64,000 bases of DNA from JAICYJ01 sp963797565 (GTDB taxonomy: Bacteria; Actinomycetota; Thermoleophilia; Gaiellales; JAICJC01), in contig CAWCPM010000008.1 of NCBI GenBank assembly GCA_963797565.1, positions 1-64,000 of the forward strand, read 5' to 3'. Position numbers and translations under genes: made by a program. Positions 17,325 through 26,070 of this stretch are shown piece after piece. How positions within the stretch are numbered: the first letter of the stretch is position 1; every line of letters starts with the position of its first letter. The notes beneath the pieces were generated by a model. The model had not been told where the DNA came from and ran no database searches. It was given only the letters and a program-made list of their open reading frames with translations.

Positions 17325-18535
17325 GCCGGTAGCTCCGGCAGCTCGATGGTGACCGCGGCGCCGCCGGCCGGCACGTTCGCCAGCACCAGCCGTCCGCCCA
17401 GCACCCGCGCCTGGGCCGCCGCGATCGCCAGGCCCAGCCCGATGCCGCCGCCGCGGGCCGGGTCGCCCGACGAGAACCGCTCGGTGGCGCGCTCGAGCAT
17501 CTCGGGCGAGAAGCCGGGCCCGTTATCGGTGACACGCACCCGCGTCTCGCCGACGTCCACCACGATCGGCGGGCGGCCGTGCTTCTCGGCGTTCCCGATC
17601 ACGTTCTCGAGCACCCGCTCCAGCCGGCGCGGGTCGACCAGCGCGCGGCAGGGCTGCGACGTCCCGCTGCGCGTGCCCTGGTGCCGCGACGCCACGTCGG
17701 CTGCCAGCGCGCCGACGTCCACCCACCGCAGGTCGGGCGTGGCCGAGCCGCTGTCCAGCCGTGCGATCTCGAGCAGGTCCTCGACCAGGCCGCTCAGGTG
17801 CGACACGCGCTCCTTGATGGCGCCGCCCACCTGGTCGTCGTCGAGCAGGCTGGCGGCGGCGGTCAGGCCGGTCAGGGGCGTGCGCAGGTCGTGGGCGACG
17901 TCGGCCACGAACCGCTGCTCGCGTTCCAGCCGTTGCTGCAGGGCCTCGGCCATCCGGTCGACCGCGTCGCTCATGGCCGCCACCTCGTCGCCTCCGGTGG
18001 CGCCGATGCGCGCGTCCAGGTCACCGCCGGCCACACGCTCGGCCGTGGCCGCCGCGCGTCTCAGACGCAGCGACAAGCGGCCCGCCAGCGCCACACCCAC
18101 GATCGCACCGGCCAGCGCCGCCGCCAGCGCCGCGCCGATCAGCTTGGTGCGCAGGTCGTTCAGCGACTGCTGCTCGGCCTGGAACGAGGCGCGCACGAAC
18201 AGCGGCGTGCCGTCGGCGGCCGGCCGCCCGGCCCAGATCACGGGCTTGCCGTTCCAGTCGCCGCGGTAGGTGGCGACGTGACGCGAGGCAACGGCAGCGC
18301 GCAGCGGCTCCGGAACGGAGCGGTCGTCGTTCGCGGGCAGGGCCGGGTAGGGCGTGAGCGGTTTGGTCAGCGGGTACAGCCGGGCCGCCGACCGCACGTT
18401 TGCCACCGACTTGGCGCGGGCGCGGTCGAGCAGGTCCTGCGCGGACAGCTGGTACACGGCCACGCCCACCAACGTCGCCACCAGCGCCGCCACCAGCGCG
18501 AAGGCCAGCGCCAGCCGTACCCGCAGCGACCTCAC
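17321..18535 (-). CDS. Sensor histidine kinase (CseC-like)
   Basis: 404 aa. Transmembrane helix about 8-30, extracytoplasmic domain about 31-130, second helix about 132-152, HAMP, H-box DVAHDLRTP (His215), N-box VLENVIGNAEKHG, and G-box GIGLGLAIAAAQ. Its ATG overlaps the regulator stop and its own stop overlaps the lipoprotein start. It likely senses an envelope signal and phosphorylates the preceding regulator. Confidence 0.92.
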   Translation of the reverse strand: MRSLRVRLALAFALVAALVATLVGVAVYQLSAQDLLDRARAKSVANVRSAARLYPLTKPLTPYPALPANDDRSVPEPLRAAVASRHVATYRGDWNGKPVIWAGRPAADGTPLFVRASFQAEQQSLNDLRTKLIGAALAAALAGAIVGVALAGRLSLRLRRAAATAERVAGGDLDARIGATGGDEVAAMSDAVDRMAEALQQRLEREQRFVADVAHDLRTPLTGLTAAASLLDDDQVGGAIKERVSHLSGLVEDLLEIARLDSGSATPDLRWVDVGALAADVASRHQGTRSGTSQPCRALVDPRRLERVLENVIGNAEKHGRPPIVVDVGETRVRVTDNGPGFSPEMLERATERFSSGDPARGGGIGLGLAIAAAQARVLGGRLVLANVPAGGAAVTIELPELPA

Positions 18536-19200
18536 GGCCGCACCATCTTGTAGCCGGCGCCGCGCACGGTCTCGATCGCGTCATGCCCGACCTTGCCGCG
18601 CAGCCGCCGCACGTGCATGTCGACCAGGCGCGTGTCGCCGGCCCACACGTATCCCCACACCTCCTCCAGCAGCCGCTCGCGGCCGAGCACGACCCCGGCG
18701 TTCTCGGCCAGCATCAGCAGCAGCCGGTACTCGGTCGGGGTCAGCGACAGCTCCTCGCCGCCGCGGGTCACCACCATCCCCAGCGGGTCGATCTCGAGGT
18801 CGCCGAACCGCAGCGGCTGCTGGGGCGCGGCCCGCGTGACGCGCCGCAGCACCGCCCGCAGCCGGGCCGCCAGCACCGACGGCTCGAACGGCTTCGTGAC
18901 GTAGTCGTCGGCGCCCGCCTCCAGGCCCAGCACCACGTCAACGGCGTCGGTGCGGGCCGTCAGCATCACCACGGGCACCACGCTCGACTCGCGGATCGCG
19001 CGGCACACGGAGACGCCGTCCAGCCCCGGCAGCATCACGTCCAGCAGCACCAGGTCGGGGCTGCCGGCACGGAACGCCTCGAGCCCGGACGGGCCGTCGG
19101 CGGCGGTGTCGACCACGAACCCGTCGCGCTCGAGCGACAGCTGCGTCATCTCGCGGATGGTGGCGTCGTCCTCGACCAGCAGGATCGTGTGCTGTTCCAC
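18532..19200 (-). CDS. OmpR-family response regulator (CseB-like)
   Basis: 222 aa. Receiver domain with EDD at 10-12, phospho-acceptor Asp54 (LLDVMLPG) and Lys in VTKPFE; winged helix about 130-220 ending RGAGYKMV. First gene of the regulator-kinase-lipoprotein operon. The 72 bases upstream separate it from the end of the dehydrogenase gene; AAGCGTACGA at 19205-19214 is the only AT-richer stretch, and no clear promoter is visible. Confidence 0.93.
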   Translation of the reverse strand: MEQHTILLVEDDATIREMTQLSLERDGFVVDTAADGPSGLEAFRAGSPDLVLLDVMLPGLDGVSVCRAIRESSVVPVVMLTARTDAVDVVLGLEAGADDYVTKPFEPSVLAARLRAVLRRVTRAAPQQPLRFGDLEIDPLGMVVTRGGEELSLTPTEYRLLLMLAENAGVVLGRERLLEEVWGYVWAGDTRLVDMHVRRLRGKVGHDAIETVRGAGYKMVRP

Positions 19201-19272
19201 CTGCCAAGCGTACGAGATGGCGTCCCTGGTACGGCCTGCCGCGGGCGGTTGTTACACGATTGTCGTGCCGGC

Positions 19273-21696
19273 TCAGGCGCGGATGCGGGCGCCTGTGGGA
19301 TCCCACAGCGGCTCGGCGGCGACCTCGGCCGCCACCCACTCGCCGAACACCTCGACCTCGACGGAGGCGCCCGCCGCGGCCGATGCCGCGGGCAGGTAGG
19401 CGTAGGCGATCGATCGCTCGACGGCGTAGCCGTAGCTGCCGGTGGTGACGCGCCCCACCACCTGATCGCCGATCCGCACCGGCTCGGATCCCAGGCACAC
19501 CGACCGTGCATCCGCCAGCAGCAGGCAGCAGAGCCTCGGCCCCGGCTCGCGCGTGCGCGACTCGAGCAGCGCGTCGCGGCCCTTGAAGTCGCCCTTGTCG
19601 GGTTTCACCGCGAACGCCAGGCCGGCCTGGTCGGGCGTCTCCTCCGGCGTCATGTCCGCGCCCCAGACGCGGTAGCCCTTCTCGATCCGCAGGGCGTCGA
19701 TCGCGCGGTAGCCGCAGGCGCGGATGCCGTGCTCCTGGCCCGCCGCCCAGAGCGAGTCCCACAGCGCCTGGCCGTACTCGCTGGGGCAGTACAGCTCCCA
19801 GCCCAGCTCGCCGACGTAGGTGACCCGCACCGCGAGGCACGGCACCGAGCCGATCGAGATCTCCTGCGCCGTCATGTAGCGGAATGCCTCGTTGGAGAGG
19901 TCGCTCCTGGTCAGCGGCGCCAGCACCTCGCGGGCGCGCGGCCCCCAGATGCCGAAGCAGGCGTAGGCCGACGTCACGTCGCTGACCTGGGCGCTGCCGT
20001 CGGCCGGCAGGTGCTTGCGCACCCAGGCCATGTCGTGGTTGCCGAAGGCGGTGCCGGTCACGATCCGGAAGCGGTGCTGCTCCAGCCGGGTGACGGTGAA
20101 GTCGCACTCGATGCCGCCGCGCGCGTTCAGCATCTGGGTGTAGGTGACCGAGCCGGGCGGGCGCGACACGTCGTTGCCGCAGAGGTAGTCGAGCAGCTCC
20201 GGCGAGCCGGGGCCGTGCACCTCGAACTTGGCGAACGAGCTCTCGTCGAACAGGCCGACGCGCTCGCGCGTGGCCATCGCCTCCGCGTGGATCGCGGGCG
20301 ACCAGTTCTCGCCGGCCCAGCCGCGCGGGCGCAGCGACTCATCGCCCTCGGCCGCGTTCGGGTCGAACCAGTTGGCCCGCTCCCAGGCCGACTTCTCGCC
20401 GAACGACGCGCCCAGCTCGATCAGCCGCTGGTAGGCCGGCGACAGCCGCAGCGGCCGGCCGGCCTGGCGCTCGTGGTTTGGGTACTTGATGTCGTAGTAG
20501 GTGGCGTAGACCTCGGTTGCACGGGCCAGGGTGTAGGCCTGGCTGCGGTACTGGCGGCCGAATCGGCGGATGTCCATGTGCCACAGGTCGAGGCTGGGCT
20601 CGCCGTTCACGACCCACTCGGCCATCTGCCAGCCCATGCCGCCGGCGCCGGCCAGGCCGTGCGCGCAGAAGCCGGCCGCCACCCAGAACCCGGGCACGTC
20701 GGACTCGCCGAGGATGAACTCGCCGTCGGGCGTGAACGCCTCCGGCCCGTTGAACAGCTTCCTGACCTCGGCCTGCTCCATCGCCGGGACGCGCTTGATC
20801 GAGTTGCCCAGCAGCTCGTCGAACCGCTCCCAGTCCTCCGGCAGCAGCTGCGCCTCGAAGCCGTCGGGGACGCCGTCCAGCGCCCACGGTGCGGGCTCGC
20901 GCTCGTAGCCGCCCATGATCAGCCCGCCCACCTCGGTGCGCCAGTAGACCAGGTTGTCGGGATCACGGAGCGTTGGCATAGCCGGCAACGGCGGATCGAA
21001 GGCCTCGGTGACCAGGAACTCGTGGGCGTAGGTGATGATCGGCACGTCGACGCCCACCATCCGCGCGATCTGCGGCGCGTACATGCCGCCGGCGTTGATC
21101 ACGACGTCGGTGCGGATCGTGCCCTTGTCCGTGACGACCTCGTGCACGCGGCCGTCCTTGAGGGTGATCGCCTCGACGCGGGTGCGCTGCTCGATGTCGG
21201 CGCCCAGCAGGCGGGCGCCGTCGGCCAGCGCGAAGGTCAGCTGGCTGGGATCGAGGTAGCCGTCCTGCGGCAGGAAGGCCGCGCCCAGCACGCCGTCGGT
21301 GCTCATCGGCGGGAACAGCTCCTGCGCCTCGGCCGCCGAGATGATCTCGACCGGCAGCCCGAAGCTCTTGGCCCAGCCGGCCTGGCGCTGCAGCTCCTCC
21401 ATGCGGGGCTTCGACGACGCCAGCCGCAGGCCGCCCAGCTCGTGCCAGCCCGGGTCCTTGCCGGTCTCGTCCTTGAGGTCGGCGTACAGGCCCACCGAGT
21501 ACTGCATCATCTTGGTCAGGCTGACCGTGGAGCGCAGCTGGCCGACCAGGCCGGCCGAGTGCCAGGTGGAGCCGTGCGTGAGGCCGTACTGCTCGACCAG
21601 CACGACGTCGCTCCAGCCCAGCTTGGCGAGGTGGTAGAGGATGCTGCAGCCGCCGACCCCGCCGCCGATCACCACGGCCCGTGCCTCAGTCCTCAC
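19273..21696 (-). CDS. FAD-dependent dimethylglycine/sarcosine dehydrogenase-like protein (DAO + GcvT)
   Basis: 807 aa. The N-terminal DAO domain (residues 1-~400) has the FAD motif VVIGGGVGG and the STWHSAGLVGQLR segment typical of dimethylglycine and sarcosine dehydrogenases. The C-terminal half is an aminomethyltransferase domain (from about 440: FDESSFAKFEVHGP, GIECDFTVTR, GELGWELYCPSEYG) that transfers the released C1 unit to tetrahydrofolate. Expected role: oxidative N-demethylation of a betaine-type amine. It follows the HAD gene with an 11-bp overlap. Exact substrate cannot be read from sequence. Confidence 0.88.
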   Translation of the reverse strand: MRTEARAVVIGGGVGGCSILYHLAKLGWSDVVLVEQYGLTHGSTWHSAGLVGQLRSTVSLTKMMQYSVGLYADLKDETGKDPGWHELGGLRLASSKPRMEELQRQAGWAKSFGLPVEIISAAEAQELFPPMSTDGVLGAAFLPQDGYLDPSQLTFALADGARLLGADIEQRTRVEAITLKDGRVHEVVTDKGTIRTDVVINAGGMYAPQIARMVGVDVPIITYAHEFLVTEAFDPPLPAMPTLRDPDNLVYWRTEVGGLIMGGYEREPAPWALDGVPDGFEAQLLPEDWERFDELLGNSIKRVPAMEQAEVRKLFNGPEAFTPDGEFILGESDVPGFWVAAGFCAHGLAGAGGMGWQMAEWVVNGEPSLDLWHMDIRRFGRQYRSQAYTLARATEVYATYYDIKYPNHERQAGRPLRLSPAYQRLIELGASFGEKSAWERANWFDPNAAEGDESLRPRGWAGENWSPAIHAEAMATRERVGLFDESSFAKFEVHGPGSPELLDYLCGNDVSRPPGSVTYTQMLNARGGIECDFTVTRLEQHRFRIVTGTAFGNHDMAWVRKHLPADGSAQVSDVTSAYACFGIWGPRAREVLAPLTRSDLSNEAFRYMTAQEISIGSVPCLAVRVTYVGELGWELYCPSEYGQALWDSLWAAGQEHGIRACGYRAIDALRIEKGYRVWGADMTPEETPDQAGLAFAVKPDKGDFKGRDALLESRTREPGPRLCCLLLADARSVCLGSEPVRIGDQVVGRVTTGSYGYAVERSIAYAYLPAASAAAGASVEVEVFGEWVAAEVAAEPLWDPTGARIRA

Positions 21697-22369
21697 CGAG
21701 CCGCTCCCTGATCACTGGTATAGACCAATCCAAGGCATCAACGATAGCCGCTGCGCCCGTGAGCCGCTCGGCCGGGGCGGTGCCCGCGATCACGATGCAC
21801 TGCATCCCGGCGGCCAGCGCCGCGCGCAGGCCCTGCTCGGAGTCCTCGAAGACCAGCACCTGGTCGGCCGGCAGCGGGCCTCCGACATGGTCGGCCAGCG
21901 CCTCCCGGGCCATCAGGTAGCCCTGCGGGTCGGGCTTGCCGCGCTGCACGTCCTCGAGGCAGACCAGCACGGGGAACAGCTCGCGCAGGCCGCTCGATTC
22001 GAGCACGCCCTCGATCTCGACGCGGGCGGCGCCGGAGGCGATCGCGACCGGCACGCGGGCGGCGATCTGGCGCACGCAGTCCGCCGCCTCGGGGCGCACG
22101 GTCGAGCGCGTCCGCTGCGCCTCCATGTAGAGCTGCGCGCGGCGCTCGACCAGGTGCTCCTGGAGCCCCGGCTCGCCGCTGCGGCCGAACCGTTCCAGCA
22201 CCAGCCGGCAGATCTCGTCGTCGGCGTAGCCGGCGAACTGCTCGAAGTAGAGCGATGCGGGCACCTCGATACCGACCTCGCCGAAGATGCGCTCGAACAG
22301 CTCTGCGAGCAGGCCCTCGTCGTCGGAGATGGTGCCGTTGAAATCGAAGATCACGGCTGCCGGTCTCAT
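21686..22369 (-). CDS. HAD-superfamily hydrolase with Asn in motif I
   Basis: 227 aa. HAD motifs: I FDFNGT (Asp9, Asn11), II ASGAA, III Lys in RGKPDPQGY, IV VFEDSEQG. The second motif-I position is normally Asp (general acid/base) in phosphatases; here it is Asn, which may change chemistry or slow catalysis. A cap domain lies between motifs I and II, as in beta-phosphoglucomutase or phosphonatase relatives. Upstream partner of the DMGDH-like gene; divergent from the SoxB-like oxidase with only 29 bases between the starts. Confidence 0.85.
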   Translation of the reverse strand: MRPAAVIFDFNGTISDDEGLLAELFERIFGEVGIEVPASLYFEQFAGYADDEICRLVLERFGRSGEPGLQEHLVERRAQLYMEAQRTRSTVRPEAADCVRQIAARVPVAIASGAARVEIEGVLESSGLRELFPVLVCLEDVQRGKPDPQGYLMAREALADHVGGPLPADQVLVFEDSEQGLRAALAAGMQCIVIAGTAPAERLTGAAAIVDALDWSIPVIRERLGED

Positions 22370-22398
22370 GACCGGCGCGAGTGTACAGTCAACGCCGA

Positions 22399-23469
22399 AT
22401 GGCCGGCACCGATGTGACCGTGGTGGGAGCGGGTCTGTATGGCAGCTCCCTGGCCTGTGCGCTCGCCCGAGAGGGCATGAGCGTGCGGCTCTGCGAGCGG
22501 CGGTCGCCCACCGCCGGCGACACCGGTCGCTCGTTCGGGATGGTGCGCCGGCACTACTCGAACGCCGTCACCGTCTCGCTCGCGAAGCGCGGCTGCGAGC
22601 TGCTGATGGCCGACCGCGAGTCGGCATACGTGCCCACCGGCTACCTGGTGACCGTTTCGCCGGGGCAGCGTGCTGCCTGCGAAGGCAACGTCGCGCTCGG
22701 CCAGAGCCTGGGCGTCGACACGCGGCTGCTCGAGCCGGACGAGCTGGCGGCGGTGGAGCCGCTGATCGACGCGGACGGCATCGGCTGCGGCGCCTACGAG
22801 CCGGACGGCGGCCTGGTCGATGCCTCGCGCTACACCCTGGCACGGTTCGCGGAGGCGGTGTCGCTGGGTGTCGACGTCGCGATGGGTGCGGAGGCCGAGC
22901 TGCCCGACGACGGATCGATCGTGGTGGTCGCGGCCGGCTGCTGGTCGCAGCAGCTGCTGCCGGAGCTGCCGGTGGAGCTGCACCGCATCGAGATCGCCGT
23001 GCTCCGCGACGCGCCCGTGCGTGCCGTCGTCTCGGACGCGGTCACGAACGTGGTGACGCGGCCGGTGGCCGGCGGCGGCGCCTGGGTCGTCACCTACGGC
23101 GGATCCACACGGTATGCGAAGCGCGATGACTGCGACGGTGAGCCCGACCCGGACTACCCGGCGGCGGTGCGGTCGTCGCTCGCATCGCGCTACCCGAGCA
23201 TCGCCGGCGCCGCCTACACCGGGGGCTGGTCGGGGGCGTATGACGTCACGCCCGACTGGAACCCGGTGGTGGGCTGGGTGCGCGACGGCGTGTTCGCCGT
23301 GGCCGGGCTGTCGGGTCACGGGTTGAAGCTGGCACCGGCCATCGCGGAGTCGGCGGCCGCCGTGATCGCGGGCCGCGAGCCGCGGATCGACCTGCGTCCG
23401 CTCCGGTTCGAGCGCTTCGCCGAGGGCGACCTGCTGAGGCTCGCGTACGGCCCGGGCGCGCGCGCCTGA
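22399..23469 (+). CDS. SoxB-like FAD-dependent amine oxidoreductase
   Basis: 356 aa from ATG 22399; a reading from 22381 would add a non-family N-terminus. DAO fold: FAD motif VVGAGLYGSSLA at about 7-18, GRSFGMVRRHY, a C-terminal GLSGHGLKLAP segment. This resembles monomeric sarcosine oxidase or the beta subunit of heterotetrameric sarcosine oxidase. Likely oxidises a secondary N-methyl amine. The divergent region contains TGTACA, possibly part of an operator. Confidence 0.82.
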   Translation: MAGTDVTVVGAGLYGSSLACALAREGMSVRLCERRSPTAGDTGRSFGMVRRHYSNAVTVSLAKRGCELLMADRESAYVPTGYLVTVSPGQRAACEGNVALGQSLGVDTRLLEPDELAAVEPLIDADGIGCGAYEPDGGLVDASRYTLARFAEAVSLGVDVAMGAEAELPDDGSIVVVAAGCWSQQLLPELPVELHRIEIAVLRDAPVRAVVSDAVTNVVTRPVAGGGAWVVTYGGSTRYAKRDDCDGEPDPDYPAAVRSSLASRYPSIAGAAYTGGWSGAYDVTPDWNPVVGWVRDGVFAVAGLSGHGLKLAPAIAESAAAVIAGREPRIDLRPLRFERFAEGDLLRLAYGPGARA

Positions 23470-23491
23470 AGCGCGGGGTAGGGTGCCGGGT

Positions 23492-24436
23492 ATGCAGATG
23501 CGACAACTGGGAGCGGGCGGCCCCGAGATCTCGGTGGTCGGGTTCGGCTCGTGGGAGGCCGGCGGCATGCACTGGGGCCCGAACAGCTCCGAGCAGGAGG
23601 TGATTGCGGCCATCCACGCCGGGCTCGACGCGGGCATGACGTGGGTGGACACGGCCGAGGTGTACGGCGACGGCGTGTCGGAGCGGATCGTCGGCCGGGC
23701 GGTTTCTGGGCGAGACGACGTGCTGGTGTTCACGAAGGTGGCGCCAGACGATGGAAGCGGGCTTGCGCCCGACCAGGTGCGGGGCGCGATCGACGCCTCG
23801 CTGCAGCGGCTGGGACGCGATCACGTCGACCTCTACCAGGTGCACTGGCCGTCCGACGACGTGCCGATCGAGGAGACCTGGGGCGCGATGGCCGAGCTGG
23901 TCGCCGCCGGCAAGACGCGGCTGATCGGCGTGTCGAACTTCGACCGCGCGCTGATCGAGCGCTGCCAGGCGATCCATCCGGTTGCATCGGTGCAGAACGA
24001 GTTCTCACGGCTGCACCAGGGCGACCGGGACGAGCTGCTGCCGTGGCTGGCAGCGCAGGGCATCGGCTACCTGGCCTACAGCCCGCTGGCAGCCGGCCGG
24101 CTGAGCGGCGCGCTCGCGCACGACCACGAGTTCTCCGACGACGACTGGCGGAGCGGTCGCGGGAAGTACGCATCGTGGCGGGACGAGGAGGACGGCGAGT
24201 GGCCGTTCGACCCGGAGCCGATGGCGCGGGGCGCCGCTCTGGTCGACCGCATGCGGCCGCTGGCCGAGCAACGCGGCGCGACGGTCGCTCAGCTGGCTCT
24301 TCGCTGGGCGCTCGAGCAGACCGGCGTCACGGCCGTGATCGCGGGCAGCCGCAACCCCGCGCACGCCACGGCCAACGCCGCCGCGGGGTCGCTGGCGGTG
24401 GACGCCGCGGCGCTGGCCGAGATCGACCAGCCGTAG
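23492..24436 (+). CDS. Aldo/keto reductase
   Basis: 314 aa from ATG 23492; GTG 23483 and ATG 23498 are alternatives. TIM barrel with the family's catalytic Asp and Tyr (VDTAEVYGDG), Lys (VFTKVAP) and His (YQVHWPSDD), and the C-terminal NADPH-binding VIAGSRNPAHA. Resembles the YajO/Tas-like AKR subfamily. Reduces or oxidises a carbonyl substrate with NADPH; no specific substrate can be assigned. Confidence 0.9.
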   Translation: MQMRQLGAGGPEISVVGFGSWEAGGMHWGPNSSEQEVIAAIHAGLDAGMTWVDTAEVYGDGVSERIVGRAVSGRDDVLVFTKVAPDDGSGLAPDQVRGAIDASLQRLGRDHVDLYQVHWPSDDVPIEETWGAMAELVAAGKTRLIGVSNFDRALIERCQAIHPVASVQNEFSRLHQGDRDELLPWLAAQGIGYLAYSPLAAGRLSGALAHDHEFSDDDWRSGRGKYASWRDEEDGEWPFDPEPMARGAALVDRMRPLAEQRGATVAQLALRWALEQTGVTAVIAGSRNPAHATANAAAGSLAVDAAALAEIDQP

Positions 24437-24460
24437 CGCCTGCGGGCATAGACTTCGGGC

Positions 24461-25561
24461 ATGGGAACCGCCGCCCTCACCGACCAGTGGCTGGTGCTCG
24501 ACTCCGCGCAGGGCGACCCGTTCGGGCAGCTCGACGAGTTCCTGGCCTGGCACGGGTTCGGGGTCTGGAGCGAGCCGTTCGTGCCGGCGGCGGACGGCCT
24601 GGTCGCCGACCTCTACCTGGGATATGGGCTGGCCGCCGCGCTGCCGGGGGTGAACGAGCCGATGCCGCCGGAACCGTGCCCGCTGCCGGCGCTCGCCTGC
24701 CACGTGCGCTCGGCGTCGGGCGGCCGCGAGGCGGTGGCGGGCGACTTCCGGATCGGGCGCTTCCAGCCGACCTGGACGGCGCGGCAGCACCGCGAGGCCG
24801 TGGCGGCGGTGCGCGAGGCGATCGCGCGCGGCGACGTCTACCAGGTCAACATCGTCGGCCATCACCGGGCCCCGTTCGCGGGCGATCCCAGCGGGGTGGA
24901 GGCGGCGCTGGCGCCGCTCGGCGCCGAGCACGCGATGGCGCTGCACGGCGATGGCTGGTCGGTGGTGTCGGCGACGCCGGAGCTGTTCCTGCGGCGGCGC
25001 GGCGACGTGGTCGAGACGATGCCGATCAAGGGCACGCGACCGGCCAACGACCCGGAGCGGATCGCCGACAACCCCAAGGACCGGGCGGAGCACGTGATGA
25101 TCGTCGACCTGGAGCGGAACGATCTGGCGCGGATCTGCGTGCCTCACAGCGTGCACGTGCCCGACTACCTGGTGGAGCGGCCGATGGCCGGTGTGCGGCA
25201 CCTGGTGTCGCGCGTGCAGGGCCGGCTGGCGCTTGGTGTGGGGCTGGCGGAGCTGCTGCGGGCGACGTTCCCGGGCGGGTCGATCACGGGCGCGCCGAAG
25301 GTGTCGGCGATCAACCACATCGCGCGCCTCGAGCCGGTCGGCCGCGGAGCCTCGATGGGCGCGCTCGGGCGCGTCTACCCCAACGGCGACCTCGAGCTGG
25401 GGCTGACCATCCGCACGTTTGCGATCGCCGCAGGCGAGATCCACCTGTGGGCGGGCGGCGGCATCGTCTGGGACTCCGACCCGGCCGCCGAGGTCGAGGA
25501 GTCGCTGGTCAAGGCGCGGCCGTTGCTGGCGCTGCTGGGCGCCAACCTGCCTGCGCGTTGA
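24461..25561 (+). CDS. pabB: Aminodeoxychorismate synthase component I
   Basis: 366 aa chorismate-binding enzyme. Motifs: PIKGTRPANDP, DLERNDLARIC, FPGGSITGAPK and IRTFAIAAG. PabB makes aminodeoxychorismate for folate; the PIKGTRP motif fits PabB better than TrpE. It is shorter at the N-terminus than full TrpE/PabB. Relevant here because the window is rich in folate-dependent C1 enzymes, though that link is only context. Its stop overlaps the next start (TTGA). Confidence 0.88.
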   Translation: MGTAALTDQWLVLDSAQGDPFGQLDEFLAWHGFGVWSEPFVPAADGLVADLYLGYGLAAALPGVNEPMPPEPCPLPALACHVRSASGGREAVAGDFRIGRFQPTWTARQHREAVAAVREAIARGDVYQVNIVGHHRAPFAGDPSGVEAALAPLGAEHAMALHGDGWSVVSATPELFLRRRGDVVETMPIKGTRPANDPERIADNPKDRAEHVMIVDLERNDLARICVPHSVHVPDYLVERPMAGVRHLVSRVQGRLALGVGLAELLRATFPGGSITGAPKVSAINHIARLEPVGRGASMGALGRVYPNGDLELGLTIRTFAIAAGEIHLWAGGGIVWDSDPAAEVEESLVKARPLLALLGANLPAR

Positions 25562-26070
25562 TCGACGTGCTCGTGATCTCGGGTCCGGCCGCGGTCGGCA
25601 AGACGTCCGTCGCGAACGAGGTGTCCGCACAGCTGCGGGCGGCGGACATCGCCCACGCGGTGATCGACACGGACGCGCTCGATGACGTGTACCCGGTTCC
25701 GGACGAGCAGTGGCGGCTGACCGAGCGGAACCTCGCCGCCGTGTGGCAGAGCTTCCGCGAGCTGGGCACGCCCAGGCTGATCCTGGTCGGCGTCTACATG
25801 CATCGCGAATCGGAGCTGACGTGGATCCGGCGAGCGTCCGGTGCCGACCGGCTGACGCTCGTGCGGCTGTCGGCGTCGGAGCGGACGCTCGGGGAGCGGG
25901 TCGGCCGGCGCGAGATCGGCTCGGCTCACGACGACCAGCTCGCCCGCACGCTCCTGCAGTCGAACGAGCTCGCGGAGGAAGCCCTGCCCCATGCGCCCGT
26001 GATCGAGACCGACGAGCGCACCGTGCCGGACATCGCTGCGGAGATCGTCGAGCTGCTCGGCTGGCTCTAG
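25558..26070 (+). CDS. Small P-loop kinase-like protein
   Basis: 170 aa from TTG 25558, or 167 aa from GTG 25567. Walker A GPAAVGKTS lies at residues 9-17, followed by a nucleotide-kinase-like arrangement (VIDTDALDDVY near 40). This resembles AAA/shikimate-kinase-like or chloramphenicol-phosphotransferase-like P-loop proteins of unknown substrate. It overlaps pabB upstream by four bases and the convergent phosphotransferase downstream by four. Confidence 0.8.
   Translation: MIDVLVISGPAAVGKTSVANEVSAQLRAADIAHAVIDTDALDDVYPVPDEQWRLTERNLAAVWQSFRELGTPRLILVGVYMHRESELTWIRRASGADRLTLVRLSASERTLGERVGRREIGSAHDDQLARTLLQSNELAEEALPHAPVIETDERTVPDIAAEIVELLGWL

Noticed and set aside
15232..17535. A 767-codon minus-strand open frame across the deacetylase and propeller genes.
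   Set aside because: Composition is typical of a shadow frame, and conserved genes occupy other frames on both strands.
18400..21711. A very long plus-strand open frame (about 1100 codons) opposite the kinase and DMGDH-like genes.
   Set aside because: Low-complexity Arg/His/Gln/Ala-rich translation with no family motifs; the opposite strand encodes conserved proteins. It is an effect of high GC.
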